This document shows, piece by piece, positions 16,317 to 27,502 of a stretch of DNA of 64,000 bases. Every line of letters starts with the position of its first letter. Position 1 is the stretch's first letter. The notes below the pieces were generated by a model. The model had not been told where the DNA came from. It did not search any database and was given only the letters and a program-made list of their open reading frames with translations. This DNA is from Neocallimastix lanati (nom. inval.) (Eukaryota > Neocallimastigomycota > Neocallimastigomycetes > Neocallimastigales > Neocallimastigaceae). Position numbers and translations under genes: made by a program. Where the stretch lies: contig JACVTC010000019.1 of the NCBI GenBank assembly GCA_016946835.1, positions 222,501 to 286,500 on the forward strand, in the 5' to 3' direction.

Positions 16317-17212
16317 TTCATATATATTAGACACCTCATATTACCACTTAAAATAGTGAGTTTTAGCCGCCATTGATACACTTCCAATTAATCAAGCGGA
16401 TATTTCATGTTTAAATATAAAATTAAACTGATTTTTATATTTTATATAATTTAGAATACTTTCATTAAAAGTATGGCGCAATTATTCAATTAACTATTGC
16501 AAACAATTTTAAATTTTCATTTACAAATCTATATATTTATTTCATAATATTTTGATTTGAAGGGGAATAATGGTCACAGAAAATTTAAATTTATGTATAA
16601 CTGACCAGAAAACGTATATCAAATTCTAGTTAATTATCTTCAACATATAAAGATATTATCCAGTAAAATAAGAAAATTGTAATCTTTCAATAATCAAGAA
16701 ATACTTAAAGATTCAATAAATGATAAAACTAATATTTCTTAAAATGCTAAAATAATTAAATTACTATTTATTTAATTATATTAACATAATAATTATGAAA
16801 AAAAAAAAAAACACTGTTAATCATATATTAGAACAGTATCTTCAAACATCTATAATTAAAAGTATAATTTGAAATTTTAACAAATTAAACTCTAGGCTTT
16901 AAGTAATGTACATATTTATACATAAAGAAATCTACTTCGTTCCATATTATTTCCACCCTACGAATATACGAAATAAAATTTAATATTTTACTTAATAAGA
17001 CTTAAGCAATCATTAAAATTGTTTTTTTTGTTAAACCACAAAGCTTATTATTTAAAGTATAGTCATTTTAACAAGTATTAATACATATTAATTGTGTATA
17101 TATATAAATATAAATAACAATAATGGAGGAGACTATATATCAGAAATTCCATACAAAATAATTTAAAACATAATATCCCAAATATCCAAGGGAAATATAA
17201 AGAATGGTAATT

Positions 17213-17304
17213 CCTAGCGTGAAATGGGTACATTCTAGCGTGAAATGGGTTTAGATAATAACTAATTCAATATAATCATAATGAAAACCTTCGTGATGAA
17301 AGGT
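17213..17304. other. Hairpin cluster H5-H7
   Basis: Two adjacent copies with loop GCGTGAAA: stem CCTA / TGGG at 17213-17228 and stem TCTA / TGGG at 17234-17249. A third hairpin, ACCTT / AAGGT with loop CGTGATGA, is at 17287-17304. G-T pairs occur in the first two stems. Confidence 0.5.
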
Positions 17305-17527
17305 ATAATAAAATAATAAATATAACCAAGAGTTATATGCAAATACATGACGTTTATTTCATCTACAAACTATACTTATTGATTGCAAAATACCTTAAAG
17401 TTATAATATTAAATTTTATCATTAATATTTCAATAATAAGAAAATTCAAATATAAAATCCTTATAAAAATTTGGATTTTAGGGAGAAGTAGGCAAAATAA
17501 AATATAGAACTTAAAATATAAAATATT

Positions 17528-17530
<3 letters not shown>

Positions 17531-17570
<40 letters not shown>

Positions 17571-18022
17571 CTAAAAGAATAACTTTCTTTAATTTATAAT
17601 AATAATAAAATTACATGAATTAAATGAAAAATAACAAATAAAATAAATGAAATAAAATATTATATATTATAAAATTATAAAAATACTTAAAAAGCAATAG
17701 CCTCTAACTTCTCCCATTCCTCGATGATAACACCACGTCCGTTATTGCATGTAATAATTTCAGTATTAGTGTTATCTAACGAATCTGTATCTATTCGACG
17801 TTCTTGGCAACGGTAGATTCAACGGCATACCATTTCATCATCAAACTAAAAGATCGACAAATTAATGGTATTACGTTTGTTAAAAACTCCGCAATCCCCA
17901 CAAAATAGGTAACAATCGACGAAGTTGAACTTTGTTTAAAAATATTGTCAACTAATTGTCTTTGTTCCTCATCATTAAGTTTAATTTTTTATATATTGAA
18001 CGCCCACCAAGAAGAGCACTCA
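17531..18022 (-). mobile_element. LINE fragment A2
   Basis: A 37-T run, then AGACTAAAAGAATAACTTTC (family-A 3' end), then a degraded copy of the C-terminal coding region up to the CCACCAAGAAG (LLGG) signature near 18004. It closely parallels A1 at 7469-7838. Flanks ATATAAAATATTAAA (17516-17530) and ATATAAAATAATAAT (18023-18037) agree at 13 of 15 positions and may be a decayed target duplication. Confidence 0.65.
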
Positions 18023-18092
18023 ATATAAAATAATAATTTACCTTCTTAAGCATTTTTTTTAACTTAGTTCTTGACGGTGCGCATAAAACAAT

Positions 18093-18103
18093 ATCATCTG
18101 CAA
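18093..18103. repeat. Target-site duplication of LINE fragment C2
   Basis: ATCATCTGCAA at 18093-18103 and again at 18661-18671. It is part of the reverse-transcriptase gene of the target, which reads through uninterrupted at 20530 in the larger copy. Confidence 0.85.
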
Positions 18104-18660
18104 TTTTTTTTTTTTTTTCTTTTTTTAACGGCAGCAAACTTGTTTCATCTTTATTAATTAAATATTTGATAAAATACATATAATAAAATAATAAAAAAAA
18201 GATAAAAAAATAAACAAAAAATAAAGCACAAAATAAAATAAAATAATGGTATAATATATTCTAGTTTCATTTAATTAATATTAGTAAGACTTCACAAGGG
18301 CATTATTATACTGAAGTATAATAATTAATTTTAACTTCGCAATGTTAATCCTAATTTTAAGATACAAAATTATGATCTTCATTGGTTGCGCGAGCCCTGC
18401 TGGCCTGTCTTACTGTTTCTTCAGTATTGACGCTCTTGGTAGTAGTAGTACGATTCGATTTGAACCTATTGAACAAAGACCATTGCTGGCCAATAGCAAT
18501 AGGTATAATCGATTGGAGAAGTGCCGCAGTAACTACTAAGAACGGAGTATCAGAATAAGCACCTGGTTTCATCTGGCACTTAAATAGATCCTCCCATTCC
18601 CTTGTACTGTTACTAATACTTAGACCTCCAAGAAAATCGAGTACATCCATGCTCGGGGTT
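18104..18660 (-). mobile_element. LINE fragment C2 (5'-truncated)
   Basis: T-rich tail (18104-18126), then AACGGCAGCAAACTTG, the same 3' untranslated region as the LINE ending at 18741, then a C-terminal coding segment nearly identical to 19014-19290. It encodes WEDLFKCQMK, the RFKSNRTTTTKSVNTEE tail and DHNFVS. It is truncated 5' near 18660 and flanked by an 11-bp duplication. High identity to its neighbour shows that both come from the same recently active family. Confidence 0.8.
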
Positions 18661-18738
18661 ATCATCTGCAAAGAGTCCACCGCAACATCTATTATGAATC
18701 TAGAATAATTGTAATATAAATTATTAATATAAACATAT

Positions 18739-18783
<45 letters not shown>

Positions 18784-19013
18784 GGCAGCAAACTTGATTC
18801 ATCTTTATTAATTAAATATTTGATAAAATACATGTAATAAAATAATAAAAAAAAAAGATAAAAAAAATAAACAAAAAATAAAGCACAAAATAAAATAAAA
18901 TAATGGTATAATATATTCTAGTTTCATTTAATTAATATTTGTAAGACTTCACAAGGGCATTATTATACTGAAGTATAATAATTAATTTTGACTTCGCAAT
19001 GTTAATCATAATT

Positions 19014-20774
19014 TTAAGATACAAAATTATGATCTTCATTGGTTGCGCGAGCCCTGCTGGCCTGCCTTACTGTTTCTTCAGTATTGACGCTCTTGGTAGT
19101 AGTAGTACGATTCGATTTGAACCTATTGAACAAAGACCATTGCTGGCCAATAGCAATAGGTAAAATCGATTGAAGAAGTGCCGCAGTAACCACTAAGAAC
19201 GGAGTATCAGAATAAGCACCTGATTTCATCTGGCACTTAAATAGATCCTCCCATTTCCTTGTACTGTTATTAATACTTCGACCTCCAAGAAGGAAATTAA
19301 ACACTTTTTCACACACACTAGAATCAATATACACATTATTTTCAATACTATTACTAACATTACTAAAAAAATTATTACTAATATTACTATAACTATTATT
19401 ACTATTACTATTATTACTATTACTACTATTACTATTACTATTATCATTATTACTATTAACTATATCATTTGTTAGGTTGCCACGGTAAAAAGCATTATAT
19501 AAAAATAAAATTTTATCATTAACTTTACTACGAATATGATTGAAAAAATGACAATCAATTAACCAATGACTTATCCATTGTTTATTACTTTTACAACAGG
19601 GACAAAAATTAGGACACATTTGATCTACAATTTTTGCAGCTTTAGCAATTCTAGCATCTAATTTATATCCGCTTCGTGCTCTCAATAGCCAATAGAAACC
19701 ATATGAAAGATCAGGATATTCATAACAAAGTTTAATAAATTTTGATGTTTCTTCGAATTTGTTTTTGTCATAAAACTCAGCTTTAATAGAATTGATTTTC
19801 ATATCTCTTTTCCAATAAAAATCCTTGATTTTATTATCGTTATTACCTCTTTTCTCTAGTTTACGTTTAAGAGTTCTACTTTCTTTTGTCCATGTATATT
19901 TTCTAGATCTTGGAATATTATTAACTAAATAGGAAATAATACAATTTGAATCTTTCCATTTATCAAAACATTTGACTTGAGACAAAGCACACTTAGCTGA
20001 CAATGGAGGAATATTTAAATCTTTTGAAATAGAATATACATTAATAAATGATTTGGCTTTTTGTATACCTGCAATCCATCTTAATCCTTTATTAATTAAT
20101 TTCTGAGTATTATTTGTTTTAGCTTTATTTGAACCAAGTAAAGGCGCAAAGTAAGAGACTTTACTAAGTACATAAGAGTTAATTATAATCTTTTTAAATG
20201 GAATAGGAATTTTGGAGTTTGAAAGAAATTTACTAACAGAAAAGAGAGCTTTAGTAACTTTAGAGTTAAGTAATTTAATAATAGGGTTCAATGATAAGCT
20301 TTTATCAAATGGTATACCTAAATAGGTATAACATTTAGTTATTGGGATTGGTTTACCAGCAAGATAAAAAGTAGGATCTCTTTTATTTTGAAAAAGAGGT
20401 GTGTCTGGTCGAATCACCATCGTTGCACACTTATTAATTCCAAAATTCATCATATTAAATTTAGCCCATTCATTTACCTTCTTAAGCATTTTTTTTAACT
20501 TAGTTCTTGATGGTGCGCATAGAACAATATCATCTGCAAAGAGTCCACCACAACATCTAGATTCGCCTAAAGGAATTCCAAGTTCTGAAACATCATTAAA
20601 AATGTCATTAATAAAAAGATTGAAAAGAATTGGTGATAGTGGACAACCTTGTCTAACTCCTTTCATAATATTAAAAGATTCCGAATATTGATCATCAATT
20701 TTAACACTGGCTTTGGAAGTCCTATATAGATTTTTTATAAATTGATAACATTTACCTCTAATACCTAAAGCATC

Positions 20775-20776
<2 letters not shown>
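19014..20776 (-). pseudogene. C-terminal part of the older LINE reverse transcriptase (interrupted ORF)
   Basis: The open frame runs from the insertion point at 20776 to a stop at 19014. Order: motif-B sequence MKGVRQGCPLSPILFN, motif C FADDIVLCAPS, the thumb region, a zinc-binding cluster CPNFCPCCKSNKQWISHW with a further C, then an Asn/Ser-rich low-complexity tract (codons at 19300-19460), the LLGG signature, and the tail KSVNTEETVRQASRA. The frame has no stop codons and continues in frame at 25744-25838 once one copy of the duplication is discounted. It was therefore probably intact when hit. It lacks its endonuclease and 5' half. Confidence 0.85.
20763..20776. repeat. 14-bp target-site duplication of the full-length LINE
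   Basis: ACCTAAAGCATCTA at 20763-20776 is perfectly repeated at 25731-25744, directly flanking the T-run and the 5' end of the inserted element. Confidence 0.95.
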
Positions 20777-20812
<36 letters not shown>

Positions 20813-20967
20813 CAGGGAAGAGAATACACTTCCAAAAACTTTATTAAATTTTATTTTAAAAAATACATGTAGGTGAAAAGTACATTAGAAATTAAAAATA
20901 AAAAATTAAAAAATAAAAAATAAAAAATAAAAAAGCTCGAAAATACTATGTATTTCGGCAAGTTGTA

Positions 20968-23900
20968 CTATGCGGGAATTTTACCCTTCCTATCAAATAA
21001 AAAAGAAATAAAATTTAGAAGTAACATCTTTAAAATAGATAGTGTGGTGTCCACTAAACTCTCCCCGGATTCATCATTTATTGAGCTACTAGGGCGAGAA
21101 TCACCCTTCGTAGTAATAGATGATAATCCTGTATTTTCATTATGCCTTATCAGTACGACGTCGACGCTCTTGGTTAAGTTTGATATTTTGCAATACCTAT
21201 CAAATAATAGCTCAAACGAACTACTTATGATAGGTATTGCATTTGTTAAGAATTCCGCCAAGCCCACAATTTTTGGAACAGGTGACTCAGATGAACCTTT
21301 GAAAAGTAGTTCATTTAAATGTCTCTGTTCCCCACTATCGAAATGTAGTTCATTTAAAACTAAAGTCCCACCAAGAAGGAACAAGTATATATAATGATTG
21401 ATATAATCTTCAAAATCAGAAATAGAGTCATAGGAAGAAAGAGGATTAAACGCTCTAATCTTCCTAAGGAATAAAACATAGAGATCATCGATGAAATTTA
21501 AAGAATTCCATCTAAAAGATGCAAGAGCATCGCATTTAAAAATCCAATGTTCAAAAGATTGATTACCTTCACCACAACATGGGCAGGACTTTGGACAATC
21601 TTCTGAAACTCTACCCATTCTAATAGCAATAGTAGTATTGTATTTATAACCACAGCGTAAACGTATAATCCACGAAAATCCTAAGTTGAATTGGGGATAT
21701 TTTAAGCTAAGCATTATTATAGCTTTATTGTTTGAGAACTTGTTACTATCGTAGTTTTGACCTTTAATACCTTGAAATCTGGAAACTGATTTCCAGTAAC
21801 GTTCTATAATATCGTCATATTTTACACATTTATATTTTTTGATTTTTTTATATAGTGTTCTAGATTCTTTAGTCCAGGAATAATAAGGCATTTTGGGAAT
21901 AGATTTAATAAGATCCTTTATGATACAGTTTGATTTACTCCATTTTGCAAATGATTTAATCTGTAAGGCTGCGCAGATACCAGCAATAGGAGGGATGCTT
22001 AGATCTCGAGATAAAGCATAAGTACTCATTGTTGAATTATGTCTAATATAGTCATTGTTTTCTGTATTTGTTTTACCATTTTTAGAGAAGGAACCGATAC
22101 ACCAAAATAGACCAGTATTAATTAATGTTTGAATTCTAGCCGTTCTAGATTTGTTTGAACCAAGTAAAGGAGAATAATAAATTACTTTACTAATAACAAA
22201 GGATTGAAGAACTTTTTTCTTGTATACAATAGGAATAAGTTTATTTGAAAAGAAACGTGTAAATGAAAGAAGGGATTTTCTAACTTTAAAATGCATGTGA
22301 GATATAATGTGTTCTAGTAGGAGATCATCTGAAAAAGGAATACCAAGATAGACATAACTAGAAACTTTAGGAATATCATTCTTTCCTAAATAGAAGGTTG
22401 GATCACTATAGTTTGGAGGAGGTTGGAAGTTCATTGGTTTTATAACCATAGTTGCACACTTTTCAATACCAAAAGTCATTTCATTTAAATTAGCCCATTT
22501 ATGTACCTTTTTTAATAATTTTTCTAAATTTTTTGCACTTGGAGCAATGAGAACAACATCATCAGCAAAGAGTCCACCACAACACTTTTTTCTTCCAACA
22601 TTAACACCATACTTTTCACAGTCATTTAGTATATCATTGATGAATAAATTGAATAAGATTGGAGATAAAGGACAACCTTGACGAACACCTCTTTTAATAG
22701 GAAATTCATTTGATAACATTGAAGCAAATCGAGCACGTGCTTTAGATGAAGTATATAAATTACAAAGAAAATCAAAACATTTACCGCGTACTCCATAGTG
22801 ATATAATTTAGTAAGAATGTTAAAAATAGGAACTGAATCATAAGCTTTTTTAAGATCTAAAAAAGCTAAATATGTGAATTTTCCTTGGAATTTTCTTCTT
22901 TGACAAATTTCTCTAACGGAAATGAATAAACTAATGCATTCTTCGCGGTTGCGAAATCCAAATTGTTCAGGTCTAATGAAATTGTGTGAGAGTGCGTAAG
23001 TAGATATTCTATCTGTTATAATTTTTGAAATGATTTTTAGTCCAACGTTAATGAGAGAAATACCTCGATAATTACTACAATCTGATAGGTCACCCTTCTT
23101 AGGAATTGATACAATAGAAGCTGAGTTCCATTTTTTAGGAAATGACCCATTCCATATTTTATTAAATATCAATTTTAGACACTTTCCAGCAGCAGGATGT
23201 GATTCTAGTAATTCTTCGTTACAAAAAAGAGCTTTGTAGAATTCAATCGGAATACCATCGGGGCCGGGTGCTTTGTTATTTTTCATCGATGAAATAGTTT
23301 TTTTAATATCTTCAATCGTAATAGGACCATTTATATTCCAGGTAGTGGATCTAAGACTAATATTCCTTAAAGCATGATTCCAGTAATTACGATTAAGGCT
23401 GTGACCTGAGGGATCCGAAGCAAGATCTTTATAATATTCAGCCCATCTATCTAATTGCTTTGAAGGAGAGATAATATCTTGACCAAACTTAGATTTAATG
23501 CAAGTAAGGGAGGTAGATGAATATGATGGTTTAGCCATTTTCTTTAAACATCTCCAACCATTTTTGAAATCTTTATTCAAAAAATAATTACCTATTTTTA
23601 CTATATTAGCCTTAAATCTAGCAGAACGAAATTTACTCTTAGTTTTCTTGATTAATTTGCAAAGTTTTTCATATTTATTAAATTGTTCAAGGTAATTATC
23701 AACATTTTCACAATTAAAGTAAGGCTTAATATTCCGAAATGCAATATGTTTTTCATGAGATAGTTTTTTAATGTAATAAGGACAATGAAAAGCAGAGCCC
23801 TTTAAATTTGTTGGAATAAAAGCCTTAATATCTTTCCCGATATTATTTGCTGTATTGATAAATTTTTCTACCATTTCATCAGCCGTAAGCGAATTGTAAT

Positions 23901-25131
23901 GAGAATCAAGGTCATTTTCTAGGATTGAAAAATAATTATGTGATAAAATATCTGAATTTTTTGTTTTACAAATATGAGTTGACCATTTAGAAACTTTAGT
24001 AGGCCTTATAAAACCATCGGAGAGAACTTTGTTGCAAGAAAGTAAAATAGGTTTATGATCAGAAATACCATAAAACGAAGTACAAACCGAGGTTTTATTA
24101 ATATGGGATGCCAAAGCCTCATTATAGATGACATGATCAATGCAAGATGATCTAGTACCTTTAGCATATGTAAATTGATTACCATATAAAGGAGCAATAT
24201 ACCAATTAGGAAAATTATTTGAAATGTATGTTTTGATCTTCTTTAATGACATGTTAAAGTCACCAACTAGGACAGCCGGAACATTTTTTCTATTGTGAAA
24301 ACGTAACCATTGAGAGAGTTCATCAAAAGCAACTAGTCTTGCTTCCTTCCATTTGCTTTGAGGGAAGTAGATATTACCAATAGTACATTTTTGATTCCAA
24401 AAAGAAGTAATATTAACTGAAATGATATATTTGTATAAAAACGGTTCTTGGAAGAAAGAGCACGAAGAATGAACACCAATAAAGAGTCCTCTCATACCAG
24501 GGGTTTTAGGATTAGCTTTAAGGAAAACTGAGTTGTAATATGGAATTAAAGGTGATGAAACATCTTTTGGTAGATATTTACTTTTTCCAGTTTCTTGTAG
24601 ACAGATACATATAGGTTTAAAAGTAGAGTTGAGATACAAAATACTATCTCGCTTTTCAGTATTCCAACCGTTAATATTCCAACTAACACAGAGATTAAAG
24701 AAAGAAGAATTTGAATTTAGATGGCTAGAGAAAAAATCTTTTGCCATAAGATTAAGTTCAACATCAATGTTTTTAGATTTCCTCGACTTGTTCATTTGAT
24801 TCAGTTTATTACACAAGGACCAGGTAATTTTAGCTGTTTCAGGAATTTCATCTCTTAAGAAATTTAAAACATAGAAAAAGATGAGATCATTTTTGTATTT
24901 ATTAACCCTAATAATGAAGTATGAGCCATACCTTGGAGAAAAAAGTTTTTTAACATATGGAATAATTTCATTGTAGTAAGGGATCATACTAATAACTTGT
25001 GCCATTAGTTTTCTAGGGGACCAAGAATTAAGGTCATGAATGAAAATAAGGCTATAATTATTCATATGATTTCCGAAGCAGTAGAAACCACGATGGAAGG
25101 GAGTAGTGTTAACAGAACTAGAAGCATCCAT
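20968..25131 (-). CDS. LINE polyprotein: AP-like endonuclease and reverse transcriptase
   Basis: 1387 aa. Residues 1-145: an N-terminal domain I do not recognise. About 147-375: apurinic-type endonuclease with WNING (151-155), LQETG, GDFN, the IDHV motif and SDHKP, all expected catalytic positions present. About 600-930: reverse transcriptase with NYRGISLINV, motif A FLDLKKAYDS (~760), motif B GVRQGCPLSPILFN (~813) and motif C FADD (~853). About 1170-1195: Cys/His cluster CPKSCPCC...H...C of the type common at LINE C-termini. The tail ends with KSVDVVLIRH and about 55 further residues. The protein nicks the target and copies its own RNA at the nick (target-primed reverse transcription). The Met at 25131 is chosen because it opens the longest frame after the leader. 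Confidence 0.92.
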   Translation of the reverse strand: MDASSSVNTTPFHRGFYCFGNHMNNYSLIFIHDLNSWSPRKLMAQVISMIPYYNEIIPYVKKLFSPRYGSYFIIRVNKYKNDLIFFYVLNFLRDEIPETAKITWSLCNKLNQMNKSRKSKNIDVELNLMAKDFFSSHLNSNSSFFNLCVSWNINGWNTEKRDSILYLNSTFKPICICLQETGKSKYLPKDVSSPLIPYYNSVFLKANPKTPGMRGLFIGVHSSCSFFQEPFLYKYIISVNITSFWNQKCTIGNIYFPQSKWKEARLVAFDELSQWLRFHNRKNVPAVLVGDFNMSLKKIKTYISNNFPNWYIAPLYGNQFTYAKGTRSSCIDHVIYNEALASHINKTSVCTSFYGISDHKPILLSCNKVLSDGFIRPTKVSKWSTHICKTKNSDILSHNYFSILENDLDSHYNSLTADEMVEKFINTANNIGKDIKAFIPTNLKGSAFHCPYYIKKLSHEKHIAFRNIKPYFNCENVDNYLEQFNKYEKLCKLIKKTKSKFRSARFKANIVKIGNYFLNKDFKNGWRCLKKMAKPSYSSTSLTCIKSKFGQDIISPSKQLDRWAEYYKDLASDPSGHSLNRNYWNHALRNISLRSTTWNINGPITIEDIKKTISSMKNNKAPGPDGIPIEFYKALFCNEELLESHPAAGKCLKLIFNKIWNGSFPKKWNSASIVSIPKKGDLSDCSNYRGISLINVGLKIISKIITDRISTYALSHNFIRPEQFGFRNREECISLFISVREICQRRKFQGKFTYLAFLDLKKAYDSVPIFNILTKLYHYGVRGKCFDFLCNLYTSSKARARFASMLSNEFPIKRGVRQGCPLSPILFNLFINDILNDCEKYGVNVGRKKCCGGLFADDVVLIAPSAKNLEKLLKKVHKWANLNEMTFGIEKCATMVIKPMNFQPPPNYSDPTFYLGKNDIPKVSSYVYLGIPFSDDLLLEHIISHMHFKVRKSLLSFTRFFSNKLIPIVYKKKVLQSFVISKVIYYSPLLGSNKSRTARIQTLINTGLFWCIGSFSKNGKTNTENNDYIRHNSTMSTYALSRDLSIPPIAGICAALQIKSFAKWSKSNCIIKDLIKSIPKMPYYSWTKESRTLYKKIKKYKCVKYDDIIERYWKSVSRFQGIKGQNYDSNKFSNNKAIIMLSLKYPQFNLGFSWIIRLRCGYKYNTTIAIRMGRVSEDCPKSCPCCGEGNQSFEHWIFKCDALASFRWNSLNFIDDLYVLFLRKIRAFNPLSSYDSISDFEDYINHYIYLFLLGGTLVLNELHFDSGEQRHLNELLFKGSSESPVPKIVGLAEFLTNAIPIISSSFELLFDRYCKISNLTKSVDVVLIRHNENTGLSSITTKGDSRPSSSINDESGESLVDTTLSILKMLLLNFISFLFDRKGKIPA

Positions 25132-25691
25132 GTTTAGAGTTAGTTGAGAAAAGAACTGACTTAATTTCTATTTAAAATGAATTGATTATAAGGATTGAAT
25201 ACCAAAGAATTATATATAAAATATTTAACATTTAAGTTTACTGAATATAAGAGTTAATAGTTTCACATGAATTGTATTTCCTAAGATATATTTAAAAAAC
25301 AATGTTAGTGGAAAAATTATTTATTCAATAAAATAATGTAAAATAGTAAATTTAATTTATTTTTTTTTTTTTTTATATGTTAAAATATTGTAAAAGGATA
25401 TGAAAATTAAAAAAAAACCTAAAGTAAAAAAATTAATATAGAGATATAAAATAACATATATAACGATAAAAAAGTATATATATATATATAAAAAGTATAG
25501 AAAAAATATAGAAAAAATTTAAAAAATATAAGAAAAAAACAAAAACAATATTGTTAGTAGTATAGTGTAAAAAATTCTTTTGATTGAATAATTGATTTAA
25601 AAAGCTACAGTTATGTTTTATATAAAAAGATTGAAATTGCATATAAGATTGAAAAATAATTAAGATTTTATTATTATACTAATTGCTGAAT

Positions 25692-25730
25692 CCCCTCAGA
25701 AACCATACAGCTTAGGTTCCATCATTGGGG
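25692..25730 (-). other. Terminal hairpin at the LINE 5' end
   Basis: In the transcribed (minus) sense the first bases CCCC pair with GGGG 31 nt downstream, and inside them GGAACC pairs with GGTTTC through one G-U pair. In the plus strand that pair would be an A-C mismatch, so the fold favours the LINE RNA. It may protect or process the 5' end. Confidence 0.5.
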
Positions 25731-25840
25731 ACCTAAAGCATCTAATTTATATAAAATATTACCTATTGGAACAGAATCATATGCCTTTTTTAAATCTAGA
25801 AAAGCAAGGTAAGTTTCTTTATTATCATTTTTACGCAACA

Positions 25841-26417
25841 TAATATAATGTAATTAATTAAAAGTATTATAGAACAAGCCACATTTATCTTATAAATATA
25901 TGTAAATTTCATTATGTTGAACATTACTAATCACCTATTTATACTTACTCATAAATAACCTTATTAATAAAAATTCGTATTAAATGACAGATATATCAAA
26001 TATATTTGTATTAAAATATATATCAAACCCTTCTACACAAAAAATTTTATTATAAGAAAGTTAATTTATTTTTTATTTCATTTTTATTTTTCTTTTTTAT
26101 GTTTTTTATTAATGATTTGTTTTTATTTTGAATTTACTTTCTATTATTTATTTATTTATTATTATTATTTTTTTTTTTAACTTATTTTTATTTTATTTGG
26201 ATTTATATTTTTTATTTTTTATTTTTTCTCCCATTATTTTTAATTTTGTATTTTAATTATATATATTTTTTATAAGTAATAATTATTTATCACTCAATTT
26301 TTTTTTTCCAATTGTATCATATTCTATTAATGTTAAAAAATATTTAACAAAAAATTTAATTTGATAAACTGGATAAGTTATATAACTTTTTGCCTTTAAA
26401 TTTTTATTTAAAATTGT
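25841..26417. other. AT-rich gap between LINE cluster and TPI gene
   Basis: T-rich low-complexity DNA that holds the 3' flank of the TPI gene. No coding signal was seen. Confidence 0.7.

Positions 26418-27502
<1,085 letters not shown>

Larger units (their letters stand above)
15451..17530. other. 2-kb non-coding block with recurrent short hairpins
   Basis: Unlike the other gaps this stretch has almost no long homopolymers (longest near 16799) and no open reading frame. It contains a set of small stem-loops with shared loops but different stems. Five have the loop GCGTGAAA or GTATGAAA, two have CATTAA loops, and one has CGTGATGA. There are also a longer-range TGGTCA...TGACCA stem (16571-16576 with 16602-16607) and two copies of AAGCGGATATTT (16065, 16394). 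It lies between LINE pieces. It could be a structured RNA, the untranslated part of an unrecognised element, or a regulatory region. The identity is unknown. Confidence 0.5.
18023..18715 (-). mobile_element. Reverse-transcriptase piece of an older LINE, split by fragment C2
   Basis: 18037-18103 matches 20474-20540 of the larger LINE (the KKMLKKV and LCAPSRTK codons), and 18672-18700 continues with AGAGTCCACCGCAACATC, the next bases of the same gene (the FADD-side CCGGL codons). The break between them is fragment C2 plus its duplication. Sequence beyond about 18705 is not recognisable. Confidence 0.65.
20777..25730 (-). mobile_element. Full-length, apparently intact LINE retrotransposon
   Basis: A 4,954-bp element on the minus strand: 5' leader 25730-25132 (about 600 bp), a single long ORF (25131-20968), 3' untranslated region 20967-20810 and a 33-residue poly-A tail (T run 20777-20809). 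The 14-bp duplications are identical and the ORF has no lesion, so insertion is recent. The 5' end is G/C-rich and distinct from the target. Only one ORF is present. No RNase H domain was seen. Confidence 0.92.
18741..25840 (-). mobile_element. Older family-C LINE, 5'-truncated, interrupted by a full LINE
   Basis: The element consists of 18741-20776 and 25745-25840, with a complete second LINE between. It begins at a 40-T run, has a 3' untranslated region of about 230 bp, and carries the C-terminal two-fifths of a LINE protein. The part right of the insertion encodes ETYLAFLDLKKAYDSVP (reverse-transcriptase motif A) and then ends. No target duplication of its own was found. Confidence 0.85.

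Noticed and set aside
17050-17140. TATAGTC...GACTATA pair suggesting a group I intron core
   Set aside because: The order is wrong for the P7 strands on either DNA strand and no other core element (P, Q) was found.
18104-18715. Chimeric LINE transcript joining C-terminus to the motif-C region
   Set aside because: The 11-bp duplication ATCATCTGCAA shows a plain nested insertion instead.
20401-21394. Plus-strand frames of 96 and 148 aa
   Set aside because: They lie antisense to the two LINE reverse-transcriptase genes, whose minus-strand frames carry all the motifs.
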